Source: Caenimonas sedimenti | Lineage (GTDB): Bacteria; Pseudomonadota; Gammaproteobacteria; Burkholderiales; Burkholderiaceae_C | Assembly: GCF_007833165.1 (NCBI RefSeq) | Contig: NZ_VOBQ01000003.1 | Location: 62,001 to 126,000, forward strand | Direction: 5' to 3' | Length of the DNA: 64,000 bases | Shown here: in pieces, positions 11,893-22,624 of the stretch | Numbering within the stretch: position 1 is the stretch's first letter | Layout of the letters: every line of letters starts with the position of its first letter | Made by a program: the position numbers and the translations under genes | The notes under the pieces: generated by a model | What the model saw: the letters and a program-made list of their open reading frames with translations, nothing else | What the model was told of the DNA's origin: nothing | Databases searched by the model: none

Positions 11893-12594
11893 ATGCCCGG
11901 CATGCCGCGCATCCTGCTGATCGACGACGACCAGGGACTGGGCGAACCGCTCGCCGCCTACGTCGCCAGGTTCGGGCTCGACCTGACCCAGGCCTTCCGG
12001 CCTTCGGAAGGCCTGCGGCGCCTGCGCGCGGAGCACTTCGACGCCGCGATCCTCGACGTGATGCTGCCGGAGATGGATGGCTTCGCGTTGTGCCGCGCCA
12101 TCCGCGCGGAAAGCGATCTGCCGCTGGTCATGCTGACCGCCCGTGGCGAAGTGATGGACCGCGTGGTCGGGCTCGAACTGGGCGCGGACGACTACCTGCC
12201 CAAGCCTTTCGAGCCGCGTGAACTGGTGGCGCGGCTGCAGACGGTGCTCCGCCGGCGCGGTCCGGCCGGAGCCGATGGGCGGTTGCGGTTTGAAGGGCTG
12301 CTGATCGACCCGGTGACGCGCGGGGTCCAGCGGCAGGGCGCCGCGGTGGAGCTCACCAGCAACGAATTCGACCTCCTTCTGCTGCTGGCCCGCGAGCCGG
12401 GCAAGGTGTTCACGCGCGACGACATCCTGAATCACCTGCGAGGCCACGAGGCCGAACTCTTCACGCGCGCGGTGGACATCGTCGTCAGCCGGCTGCGCAA
12501 GAAGCTCGAGCCGGTGGATGCCATCAAGACGATGCGCAATGCCGGGTATGCGCTGGCTCTACGCCCTGAGCGGAGCGCCGGCAGCCATGCCTGA
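11893..12594 (+). CDS. OmpR-family response regulator (CpxR/RstA-like)
   Basis: A 233-residue response regulator. The receiver domain has the acidic pair in ILLIDDDQGLGE, the phospho-acceptor Asp55 in AAILDVMLPEMDGF, Thr in VMLTARGE and Lys in LPKPFEPRE. The C-terminal OmpR/PhoB winged helix is visible in LTSNEFDLLLLLAREPGK and VVSRLRKKLEP. It overlaps the histidine kinase gene by 8 bases, so the two are co-translated. Together with the upstream Spy/CpxP-like lipoprotein this suggests a Cpx-type envelope stress circuit. Direct targets cannot be seen. Confidence 0.93.
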   Translation: MPGMPRILLIDDDQGLGEPLAAYVARFGLDLTQAFRPSEGLRRLRAEHFDAAILDVMLPEMDGFALCRAIRAESDLPLVMLTARGEVMDRVVGLELGADDYLPKPFEPRELVARLQTVLRRRGPAGADGRLRFEGLLIDPVTRGVQRQGAAVELTSNEFDLLLLLAREPGKVFTRDDILNHLRGHEAELFTRAVDIVVSRLRKKLEPVDAIKTMRNAGYALALRPERSAGSHA

Positions 12595-13966
12595 GGCATC
12601 GGGCCGCCCTGGCGTGGGCGAACCACGCCCCCGGCCGCAGTGGCATCGCCGCGTCCGCCATGGCCTGCGCCACACAGTCAAGGCACGACTGGTCGCGCTC
12701 TTCCTCCTGCTCGCCCTGGGGATGACCGGTGCTTTCCTGTTCGGCACGCAGCGCGCGCTGACCGTCGGCTGGCGCGATGCGGCCCGGCCGCTGGTGAGCG
12801 ATTACGTGGATCGGCTGGCGGCGGAAATCGGATCGCCGCCGAGCCGCGACCGCGCCCGGTCGCTGGCCGAACGGCTGCCGGTGCGCATCCGCATCACCGG
12901 CCCCGAGCTGCGCTGGCAGAGCGGCGACTTCGAGGACGACGACGAACACCGCTACTGGAACCGGCGTGATGAACACGGCCGCGAGGTGAGCCTGCTCGCC
13001 CGCACCACGGCCGACGGGCACCGGATCGAGTTCGGCGTGGACACGCGGCCCTGGCGCAGCCGTCCGCGCATCGTCGGCTGGGCCACGCTGGCCGTGCTGC
13101 TGGGCCTGACGGCGCTGGCCTATGCCTATGTGCGCCGCCTCTTGCGCCCGCTGGACGATATCCGCGATGGCGCGCGCCGTTTCGGCGATGGTGAGTTCAC
13201 GAAGGCCATTCCGATCCGCCGCCGCGATGAACTCGGTGAGCTCGCGGGCGACATCAATGCAATGGCTTCCAGCCTGCACGGCATGCTGGAGGCGAAGCGC
13301 ACGCTGCTGCTGGCCATCAGCCACGAGTTGCGCAGCCCCATCACGCGGGCCCGCCTGCACACGGAGCTGTTGCCGGAGGGCGGCGAGGGTGGCCTGCGCA
13401 AGGAGGCCCTGCTGCGCGACCTGGCCGAGATGAGCACGCTGGTCACCGACCTGCTGGAAAGCGAGCGCCTGGGCGCGGGACACGCGGCGCTGCAACTCGC
13501 CGACACCGACCTGGCCGCGCTCGCGGCCGAAGTCGTCGCCGCACTGGCCGCGACCCAGCCGGACGCCCCACCGGTCACGCTCGACGTGACACCGGGCCTG
13601 CCCATGCTTCGCCTGGACCCGACACGCATCCGCCTGTTGCTGCGCAACTTGCTCGCCAACGCGTTGCGCCACGGCGCCGGTGAGACGCCGCCGGTGCTTC
13701 GCATCCTCCATGGGCCCGGCGAGCCCGCCATCGTCGCCCTGAGCGTGCGCGACCACGGCCCGGCGGTGGACGCCGCGGCGCTGCCGCATCTGGGTGAACC
13801 CTTCTGGCGCCCCGACAGCGCGCGTGAACGTGCGACCGGCGGTGCGGGCCTGGGCCTGTATCTCTGCAGACTGGTCGCGCAGGCACATGGCGGCCGCATG
13901 GTGATCCGCTTGGCCGAGCCCGGCCTGGAAGTGCTCGTGACGCTGCCGATACCCAAAGTCTCCTGA
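12587..13966 (+). CDS. Sensor histidine kinase (CpxA/RstB-like)
   Basis: A 459-residue inner-membrane kinase: first membrane segment about residues 33-53, a periplasmic domain to about 160, second segment 161-182, HAMP linker from RRLLRPLDDIRDGARRF, then the phospho-acceptor His246 in LLAISHELRSPITRAR. The ATPase part has the N box LLRNLLANALRHGAG and the G box GGAGLGLYLCRLVAQ. I chose the ATG at 12587, which overlaps the regulator stop and avoids a long extension into the regulator gene. The periplasmic sensor is short and rich in Arg and Asp, including DFEDDDEHRYW. The stimulus is unknown. Confidence 0.9.
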   Translation: MPEASGRPGVGEPRPRPQWHRRVRHGLRHTVKARLVALFLLLALGMTGAFLFGTQRALTVGWRDAARPLVSDYVDRLAAEIGSPPSRDRARSLAERLPVRIRITGPELRWQSGDFEDDDEHRYWNRRDEHGREVSLLARTTADGHRIEFGVDTRPWRSRPRIVGWATLAVLLGLTALAYAYVRRLLRPLDDIRDGARRFGDGEFTKAIPIRRRDELGELAGDINAMASSLHGMLEAKRTLLLAISHELRSPITRARLHTELLPEGGEGGLRKEALLRDLAEMSTLVTDLLESERLGAGHAALQLADTDLAALAAEVVAALAATQPDAPPVTLDVTPGLPMLRLDPTRIRLLLRNLLANALRHGAGETPPVLRILHGPGEPAIVALSVRDHGPAVDAAALPHLGEPFWRPDSARERATGGAGLGLYLCRLVAQAHGGRMVIRLAEPGLEVLVTLPIPKVS

Positions 13967-14046
13967 CATTTGCCGCGCCGCGCGACTTGCCACTGCCACG
14001 CGTTTGCCGCAAGCTGGCGCCCCTACTCACGCAAGGCGCAACCATC

Positions 14047-14415
14047 ATGGACACCAAGACCCTGGCCCACGAATTCACCAAGCTCTGCCAGGACGGCCAG
14101 TTCGACGAGGCGGGCAACCGCTTCTGGTCGGAGCAGGTCGTCTCGCTGGAACCGATGGAAGGAGAGATGGCTCGCGCCCAGGGCCGCAAGGCGTTGGAGG
14201 GCAAGGGCCAGTGGTGGTATGCGAACCATGAAATCCACTCCACCAGCACCGAGGGTCCCTACGTGCACGGCGACCAGTTCGCGGTGCGTTTCAACATGGA
14301 CATCACGCCCAAAACCGGCGACACGGCAGGCCAGCGGATCCAGATGACCGAGGTCGGCCTCTACACCGTCAAGGATGGCAAGATCACCGAGGAGCGCTTC
14401 TTCTACGGCGGTTGA
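14047..14415 (+). CDS. SnoaL/NTF2-like small protein
   Basis: A 122-residue cytoplasmic protein with the cone-shaped NTF2-like fold suggested by the N-terminal helix MDTKTLAHEFTKLCQDGQFD, the block WWYANHEIHSTSTEGPYVHG and the C-terminal strand pair VGLYTVKDGKITEERFFYG. SnoaL-like proteins are either small isomerases/hydrolases or ligand-binding proteins. No catalytic residues can be assigned with confidence. It lies 80 bases after the histidine kinase on the same strand and may have its own promoter. Confidence 0.75.
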   Translation: MDTKTLAHEFTKLCQDGQFDEAGNRFWSEQVVSLEPMEGEMARAQGRKALEGKGQWWYANHEIHSTSTEGPYVHGDQFAVRFNMDITPKTGDTAGQRIQMTEVGLYTVKDGKITEERFFYGG

Positions 14416-14494
14416 GCCGCTCCGCCGGCCGCTTGCGACACCCGGCGTGCCGGCGTATCCTGATGCCGTCCCGATTGGATTTTGGGGGACGGCC

Positions 14495-14740
14495 ATGAAC
14501 CACTCCGCGGAACCCGACGACATGCCGGGCCTGAGCGTTTTCGAGAAGTCCTGTGCCTACTGCGGGGCCCGCTTCCGCGTGCTGGCCTCGCACCTGCCGC
14601 GCCAGGACGTGCCCGAAGCCTATGCCTGTCCGGAGTGCGGCAAGCACTACGAGCTGGAATCCGCGGTCGAGCCCGAGGTGCGGCTGCTCAAGCCGCGCAG
14701 CGACGGCAAGCAGGACCGCTACCAGGAAACCATGTTCTGA
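14495..14740 (+). CDS. Small zinc-ribbon protein, function unknown
   Basis: An 81-residue protein with two CxxC knuckles, CAYCGARF near residue 20 and YACPECGKHYELE near residue 45, which together make a likely zinc ribbon. The C-terminal tail LLKPRSDGKQDRYQETMF is basic and polar. Such proteins often bind nucleic acid or partner proteins, but I do not recognise a named family. The ATG at 14495 is chosen because an upstream extension would be low-complexity Arg/Pro sequence. It converges with the next gene. Confidence 0.7.
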   Translation: MNHSAEPDDMPGLSVFEKSCAYCGARFRVLASHLPRQDVPEAYACPECGKHYELESAVEPEVRLLKPRSDGKQDRYQETMF

Positions 14741-14760
14741 ATCCGGGATCGACTGCGTGG

Positions 14761-15186
14761 TCAGGGGCCCACGCGCCGCTTCACCTCGGCGACGCAGCGG
14801 TCGTCGGCGTCCTTGAAGGCCGCGTTCACCACCGCGGCCCGCGCGTCGGGCAGGGTGCAGTCGCTGGAGCCGTCGCGTTCGCCGTGCAGCTGGTCGCAGC
14901 GGGCGCGCACCTGGGCAGGGTCGCCCTGGCCGTCGCGCAGGCACTCCGCGTGGCGCTGCTCTTCCTGCGAAGCCACGGCCATGCAGGCCGAAGCCCAGGT
15001 GACGTCATAGTGCAGGCGCGCCGATTGCCGGCAATGGTCGAGTCCGGACTGCCCGGCAGTGGAACGTGCCTCGGCCCGGCTGACCTCGTCGGGCAGGTAG
15101 ATGACGTAGTGGTGGAAGATGCCGGCGCCCGCCATCAACACCGCCGCCGCGACGGACGCCTTCAGCCACTGGTCGATGGAGTGCAT
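14761..15186 (-). CDS. Hypothetical membrane-anchored protein with conserved cysteines
   Basis: A 141-residue protein with one N-terminal hydrophobic segment at about residues 9-27 (LKASVAAAVLMAGAGIFHHY), which may be a signal anchor. The exported part contains five cysteines spaced as in small disulfide-bonded envelope proteins, in DHCRQSARLHYDVTWASACM, RHAECLRDG, VRARCDQL, SDCTLPDARA and DDRCVAEVKRR. I recognise no named domain. I chose the ATG at 15186 because sequence upstream of it in frame is low-complexity. It diverges from the amidohydrolase gene. Confidence 0.65.
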   Translation of the reverse strand: MHSIDQWLKASVAAAVLMAGAGIFHHYVIYLPDEVSRAEARSTAGQSGLDHCRQSARLHYDVTWASACMAVASQEEQRHAECLRDGQGDPAQVRARCDQLHGERDGSSDCTLPDARAAVVNAAFKDADDRCVAEVKRRVGP

Positions 15187-15332
15187 TGCATTGCCCTCGA
15201 TCCCAAAGGGTAGTCCCGCGCGCGCCGGACCACAAGGCGAAAGTCTCGTGAAAGCCCGATTTTCCTGACGCCTTGCCAGCGCAGGACGTACGATCGGCAT
15301 TGGTATCGCAAGCTCGACCAGAGGAGTCCGCC

Positions 15333-16838
15333 ATGCTGTCCCCCGAAGACATCGCCCGGCTGGTGCCGGCGGAACAGGACCGTTTCCGCAGCCCGATCCC
15401 GACGCGCCCGGTGGCGAGCGACGAGTACCTGCCCGCGCCGCAGTCGGCGAAGCAGCGCGAGTTCGAGGCGCGCGTGCGCTCGCTCGGGAGCGAGCTGGCG
15501 CGCCAGCAGGGGGTCTCGCGCCGCCGCTTCTTCCAGGGCGCAGCCGGCATGGCCGCGGCCTTCGTCGCGATGAACGAAACCTTCGGCCCGCTTTACCTGG
15601 TGAGCCGCGCCGAAGCGCAGACCCCCGAGCTGGCCAACGCCCGGGCGGCATCGCTCAAGGGCCAGTTCATCATGGACATGCACACGCACTTCCTGCGCGA
15701 CGACACGCGGCTGGAAGGCTTCGTGCGTTCACGCGAAGCGGTGGGCAAGGCCGGCTGGAACCCGGCCCTGGTGGGCAAGCCGCAGACGCTGGACGACCTG
15801 AAGTTCGCCAACTACTTCAAGGAGATCTACCTCGACAGCGACACCAAGGTCGCGCTGATCTCCGGCTCGGGCTCCGAGGAGCCGCGCGACTGGTTTCTCA
15901 CCAACGAGATGAAGGCGCAGGCGCGCGACAACGTCAACGGCAAGGCAGGTGCCAGGCGGATGTTCTCGCACGCCATCTTCATGCCCGGCCTGCCGGGCTG
16001 GCTGGACAAGGTGGACGAGGACATCGAGAAGCTGAAGCCGGATTCGTTCAAGGGTTACACCGTCGGCGACAACACCAACAAGCATCTGGCCCGCCACCCC
16101 TGGCACCTGGACGACGAGAAGCTGCTGTACCCGTTCTACGAGAAGCTGGCCAAGGCCGCGCGCACCCGGCCCAGCCTGGCGAACGTGTGCGTGCACAAGG
16201 GGCTGTTTCCGGAGTCGGTCACGCAGCGCTTCCCGGACTTGTTGCGTCATGCGGACGTGCGCGACGTCGCCAAGGCCGCGAAGGACTGGCCGCAGCTCAA
16301 TTTCGTCATCTACCACTCGGCGTACCGCTCGGGTCCGGTGGCGCCCTCGTGGGAGCAGTTCGAACGCACCGGCCGCATCGACTGGGTGACGGACCTGTCG
16401 GAGATCGCCGGCAAGCACGGCGTGAAGAACGTCTACGCCGACCTGGGGCAGATCTTCGCGCAAAGCACCGTGTCCGAGCCGCGCCTGTGCGCCGCGATGC
16501 TGGGCCAGCTGGTGATGGGGCTGGGTGCTGACCACGTGGTGTGGGGAACGGACGCCGTGTGGACTGGCGCGCCGCAGTGGCAGATCGAGGCGCTCAGGCG
16601 GCTGGAGATCCCCGAGGAGATGCAGAAGAAGCATGGCTTCGCGCCGCTGGGCGCGGCGGATGGGCCGGTGAAGAGCGCCATCTTTGGCGGCAATTCGGCC
16701 CGGCTGTATCACTACAAACCGGAGCAGCGCGCGGCGCTGGCGAGCGACTTCGTGGCAACGGCGAAGGCGGAGTACGACCTGCACGGGGAAGGGCGGACGA
16801 ACCTGCGGTACGGATACATGCAGCCGGCGACGGGCTGA
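15333..16838 (+). CDS. Amidohydrolase-superfamily protein with internal Tat-like motif
   Basis: A 501-residue protein. The catalytic part begins at about residue 110 with FIMDMHTHFLRDDTR, an H-x-H metal motif, and continues with LNFVIYHSAYRSGP and DHVVWGTDAVWTGAPQW near the end, in the manner of amidohydrolase_2 decarboxylases and hydratases, including the LigJ relatives. At residues 62-80 there is SRRRFFQGAAGMAAAFVAMN, a twin-arginine motif plus hydrophobic stretch, followed by an AEAQ cleavage-like site; some 60 residues precede it. If exported by Tat, it is an unusually long signal. The ATG at 15333 follows a GAGGAG ribosome-binding site. The substrate is unknown. Confidence 0.82.
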   Translation: MLSPEDIARLVPAEQDRFRSPIPTRPVASDEYLPAPQSAKQREFEARVRSLGSELARQQGVSRRRFFQGAAGMAAAFVAMNETFGPLYLVSRAEAQTPELANARAASLKGQFIMDMHTHFLRDDTRLEGFVRSREAVGKAGWNPALVGKPQTLDDLKFANYFKEIYLDSDTKVALISGSGSEEPRDWFLTNEMKAQARDNVNGKAGARRMFSHAIFMPGLPGWLDKVDEDIEKLKPDSFKGYTVGDNTNKHLARHPWHLDDEKLLYPFYEKLAKAARTRPSLANVCVHKGLFPESVTQRFPDLLRHADVRDVAKAAKDWPQLNFVIYHSAYRSGPVAPSWEQFERTGRIDWVTDLSEIAGKHGVKNVYADLGQIFAQSTVSEPRLCAAMLGQLVMGLGADHVVWGTDAVWTGAPQWQIEALRRLEIPEEMQKKHGFAPLGAADGPVKSAIFGGNSARLYHYKPEQRAALASDFVATAKAEYDLHGEGRTNLRYGYMQPATG

Positions 16839-16866
16839 GAGCGCGAGCAGGAGCTGTTGGCTGCTT

Positions 16867-17961
16867 TCAGCGTTTAGCCTTCGCCCGGGCGGGGCGGGCT
16901 GGCTCGGGATCCACCGCCTGCGGATCGATCCAGTGCCTGATGCGCTCCGCATCGGCGCTGCGCTTGGCATGGTTGCCCGCATCCAGCAGCACCATCACCA
17001 GGTCACGGTCCTTCACCTGGGTGCGCATCACGACGCAATGGCCCGCCTCCCTGATGTATCCGGTCTTTTGCAGGCTGATGTCCCAGACGGGGTTCTTCAC
17101 CAGCCGGTTGGAACTGGTGTATCGCAGCGCCCTTTGGCCTGAGTTGAAGACGCGGTTCTCGGCCGTCGAATACTCGCGCAGGATGCGTACGCGCGAAGCG
17201 GCGAGGACCAACGTCGCCAGGTCACGGGCACTCGACTGGTTGGCGCTGGACAGGCCTGTCGGATCGACGTAGTGCGTCCGCATCATGCCCAGGGATCGGG
17301 CGCGCCCGTTCATCGCCGCGACAAAGGCCGGGAGGCCCCCGGGGTAGGTGCGGCCCAGGGCGTGGGCCGCGCGGTTTTCGCTGGACATGAGGGCGAGGCG
17401 CAGTGCCTCGTCACGGCTGAGCAATGTGCCGACTTTCAGCCGCGACCGGCTGTGCTTTTCGACGTCCACGTCGTCGTCCGTGATCTCGATCACCTCGTAC
17501 AGCGGCACGTTGGCCTCGACGATGACCAGCCCCGTCATCAGCTTCGTGATGGACGCCATCGGCAGGACGGCAGCCTCGTTTTTCGCGAGGAGCGTTTCGC
17601 GCGTGCCGGCGTCGATCACCAGGGCGGCACTGGAGTCCAGTCCCAGCGGGTCAGTGACCTTGTCGAGGCCGGCTGCTTGAGCGGCCGAACGGCGTGGCAG
17701 GATTCTTTCGATCGGGCCGGCACGGTCGGCCACGGCCACGTCGTCCACGCGCGGGGCCGCAGTGGCTGGCGGCGGCGCGGGCGGCGCGGGCGCGGTGGAT
17801 GGGGGACCATCCGGCGTACCAGCCGGCGCCTGGGTCGCCGCCGGCTCGCGTGGCGCCACGGCCACCATCGCGGCGGGCGGGTGGAGCGCCTCGTCCACAC
17901 GCCAGACCACGACGCCAACGAGCGTGGTCAGCAGGACAAGAAGCAACCAGTATTTGCGCAT
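16867..17961 (-). CDS. pbpG: D-alanyl-D-alanine endopeptidase, PBP7 type
   Basis: A serine peptidase of the S11 family that trims peptidoglycan cross-links in the periplasm. The three active-site motifs are present: SxxK in LPMASITKLMTG, SxN in LALMSSENRAAH and KTG in ISLQKTGYIREAG. The 364 residues start with a membrane segment MRKYWLLLVLLTTLVGVVVW, then a Pro/Ala-rich linker of about 70 residues before the enzyme domain. I chose the ATG at 17961; the frame stays open upstream, but only there does the signal anchor begin. It lies downstream of rpoD, with a terminator-like hairpin between them, so it probably has its own promoter. Confidence 0.88.
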   Translation of the reverse strand: MRKYWLLLVLLTTLVGVVVWRVDEALHPPAAMVAVAPREPAATQAPAGTPDGPPSTAPAPPAPPPATAAPRVDDVAVADRAGPIERILPRRSAAQAAGLDKVTDPLGLDSSAALVIDAGTRETLLAKNEAAVLPMASITKLMTGLVIVEANVPLYEVIEITDDDVDVEKHSRSRLKVGTLLSRDEALRLALMSSENRAAHALGRTYPGGLPAFVAAMNGRARSLGMMRTHYVDPTGLSSANQSSARDLATLVLAASRVRILREYSTAENRVFNSGQRALRYTSSNRLVKNPVWDISLQKTGYIREAGHCVVMRTQVKDRDLVMVLLDAGNHAKRSADAERIRHWIDPQAVDPEPARPARAKAKR

Positions 17962-18044
17962 TGGCACGACTGTGACTCGGGCTGCAGGCCCGTGGTGACG
18001 GTGGAGGCTGGCGCGCGGTGTAGTCGCCAGCCGCTCAGTGCATG

Positions 18045-18072
18045 AAAAAAGCCGGATCGCTCCGGCTTTTTG
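18045..18072 (-). terminator. Rho-independent terminator after rpoD
   Basis: An 11-bp perfect stem, AAAAAGCCGGA paired with TCCGGCTTTTT around a TCGC loop, lies 17 bases beyond the rpoD stop. Read on the minus strand it ends in a T run (GGCTTTTTTC), as an intrinsic terminator should. It also has a T run on the plus strand, so it may work in both directions. Confidence 0.88.
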
Positions 18073-18088
18073 CAAGAGGCGTCGCCGC

Positions 18089-20452
<2,364 letters not shown>

Positions 20453-20700
20453 GAGGACCTCAGGACAAAAACTGCAGAAACATTCAAGCGCCCCACACGG
20501 AAGACGCGGGCGCGGACGGAGACAATTTGGCCAGGATGGCCTGCAGGCAAGATGTGCGGGCGAACATTTGGAGTGCAGTCCTTGCGGTAGATTGGCCGTG
20601 CCCGCTTTGGGGCGCCGTGATGTTCACGGGTGGCCGGTCCGGAGGTGCTGCTGTCGCTCTTGCCGGTAGCAACCTTACATTATACCGTCAGCCGGGAAAT
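20453..20700. other. dnaG-rpoD intergenic region and probable rpoD leader
   Basis: These 248 bases contain no convincing gene. The only clear signal is the TATAAT at 20679-20684 on the minus strand, which would produce an rpoD leader of roughly 220 bases. I do not recognise a riboswitch or protein-binding motif in the leader, and short open frames crossing it lack the composition of real genes. Confidence 0.5.
20679..20684 (-). promoter_or_regulatory. Consensus -10 box for rpoD promoter
   Basis: On the minus strand the sequence GGTATAATGTAAGG contains a perfect TATAAT just after the dnaG stop at 20701. A matching -35 is poor: TTGAAT sits only 14 bases upstream. The start would lie about 220 bases before rpoD. 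This supports an rpoD-specific promoter within the dnaG-rpoD gap. Confidence 0.55.
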
Positions 20701-22548
20701 TCAAGATCCGGTGTTGCCGCCGAGCTGCATCAGGGCCTTCTGGCGCAGGGACAATTCCCGCAGTCTCTCCTCCCGCGCGGGGTCGCTGCGCGGCAGTTTG
20801 TCCGCTTCCGCGATCTGCGCCGCCACCGCGTCCAGGTGGATGCCCCGCATCGATCGAAGGAGGTCGCCGGGCCCGATCTCTTCCTCCGGGATCACGGCCG
20901 CGCTGGAGGGCTGCATGTTGTCCAGGTCGATCAGCCGCTGCGCCAGTTCGGCGAACGGTTGCTCCTGCACCCCCATCTGCAGTGCCGCCCAGGGCTGGCC
21001 GCCATGCTCGTGGAACTGCGTGTCGATCCACGAGAACAGGTCGCCCAATGGGGCTTCCAGCTCGCACAACAGGTGATGGTCCGTGTCCGTCAGCCCGGCC
21101 CAGCCCTCCGAATTGCGGAGCACGAAGCGTGCGATGTGCTCGGCCAGGGCGATGGATTTGGGCTTGATCGCCTGGCGGCGGCCGCTACCGAAGGGGCGCG
21201 TGCCGTAGCTGCCGGCGCCGGAGCGTTGCCGTGCCGGTTTGCCGGTGCCGCCGCCCAGGCCCCACAAGCCCAGCAGTTCGTGCTCGCCCAATTGCGTTCG
21301 GCCGGCGATTTCCCCCCGCAACTGCAGCTTGAGCGCCCCTTCGGGCAGGGCCATCCACAGGGGCTTGGCCTGGGTGGCGAACTTGGAGCGGCCTTCGGCG
21401 CTCGCCAGGTCGCAGCCCTCGCCGGCGGCCTCCAGCAGGAAGGTGCTGAGCGGAACGGCTTGCTGCACGTAGCGCTGGAACGCTTCGGCGCCATTTGCAC
21501 GGATGTAGCTGTCGGGGTCATGCTCGGCCGGCAGGAACAGGAATTTCACCGTCCGCACATCGGTGGCATAGGGCAGGGCGCCGTCGAGCGCCTTGCGGGC
21601 GGCGCGCCTCCCGGCGGCATCGCCATCGAAGCTGAAAACCACGCTGTCCGTGAACCGGAAGAGCTTCTGCACGTGATCCGGCGTGCAGGCGGTGCCCAGC
21701 GTGGCGACGGCGTTCGGGAATCCCAGCTGCGCCAGGGCCACGACGTCCATGTAGCCCTCGGTCACCAGGGCGTAGCCATGCTCGCGCATTGCGTTGCGTG
21801 CCTCGAACAGGCCGTAGAGTTCACGCCCCTTGCTGAAGACCGGCGTCTCGGGCGAGTTCAGGTACTTGGGCTTTTCATCGCCCAGCACCCGGCCGCCGAA
21901 GCCGATGCACTCGCCCTTGACGTTCCGGATGGGGAACATCACCCGGTCGCGGAAGCGGTCGTAGCGCTTGTCATCTTCCTCATTGACGATCACCAGGCCG
22001 CTTTCGGCCAGCAGCGGGTCGTCGTATTCCGGGAACACGCTCGCGAGACTGCGCCAGCCTTCCGGCGCATAGCCCAGGCCGAACTGCTTCGCGATCTCGC
22101 CGGAAACCCCGCGGCGCTTGAAGTACTCGATGGCCCGGGGCGAGCCTTTCAGGTGTTTGCGATAGGCGGCTCCGGCCTTTTCCAGGACGTCGTTCAGGGT
22201 GGCCTGCTTCTGGCGCTGCTCGGCGGCGCGGGCGCGGTCGCCCGGCGACGCGTCGTCCTCGGGCACCTGCATGCCGTATTGGCCCGCCAGGTCTTTGACG
22301 GCCTCGACGAAGTTCATGCCCGCGTAGTCGATCAGGAAGCCAAGCGCATTGCCGTTCTTGCCGCAGCCGAAGCAGTGATAGAACTGCTTGGTCGGGCTCA
22401 CCGTGAAGGAGGGAGACTTCTCGCTGTGGAAGGGGCACAGCCCGGAGAAGTTGGCGCCGCCCTTTTTCAGCTGCACGTGGCGGCCGACGATCTCCACGAC
22501 GTCGGCGCGCGCGAGCAGGTCCTGGATGAAAGTCTGGGGGATCGCCAT
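20701..22548 (-). CDS. dnaG: DNA primase DnaG
   Basis: DnaG makes the RNA primers for replication. The 615-residue protein has the N-terminal CHC2 zinc-binding domain (CPFHSEKSPSFTVSPTKQFY followed by HCFGCGKNGNALGF), the primase core (GRVLGDEKPKYLNSPETPVF), and the TOPRIM domain (ALVTEGYMDVVALAQLGFPN, then VFSFDGDAAGRRAARKAL). The C-terminal helicase-binding domain is present but short and divergent. It precedes rpoD, part of the macromolecular-synthesis cluster, but rpsU is not next to it: an acyl-CoA ligase gene diverges upstream. Confidence 0.96.
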   Translation of the reverse strand: MAIPQTFIQDLLARADVVEIVGRHVQLKKGGANFSGLCPFHSEKSPSFTVSPTKQFYHCFGCGKNGNALGFLIDYAGMNFVEAVKDLAGQYGMQVPEDDASPGDRARAAEQRQKQATLNDVLEKAGAAYRKHLKGSPRAIEYFKRRGVSGEIAKQFGLGYAPEGWRSLASVFPEYDDPLLAESGLVIVNEEDDKRYDRFRDRVMFPIRNVKGECIGFGGRVLGDEKPKYLNSPETPVFSKGRELYGLFEARNAMREHGYALVTEGYMDVVALAQLGFPNAVATLGTACTPDHVQKLFRFTDSVVFSFDGDAAGRRAARKALDGALPYATDVRTVKFLFLPAEHDPDSYIRANGAEAFQRYVQQAVPLSTFLLEAAGEGCDLASAEGRSKFATQAKPLWMALPEGALKLQLRGEIAGRTQLGEHELLGLWGLGGGTGKPARQRSGAGSYGTRPFGSGRRQAIKPKSIALAEHIARFVLRNSEGWAGLTDTDHHLLCELEAPLGDLFSWIDTQFHEHGGQPWAALQMGVQEQPFAELAQRLIDLDNMQPSSAAVIPEEEIGPGDLLRSMRGIHLDAVAAQIAEADKLPRSDPAREERLRELSLRQKALMQLGGNTGS

Positions 22549-22624
22549 GGGGGCTGCGTAGTCCTACCTAATTCTGCAATGCGGCAAAACGCATTAACCT
22601 CGGCAACCAGGAGACAACAACATC

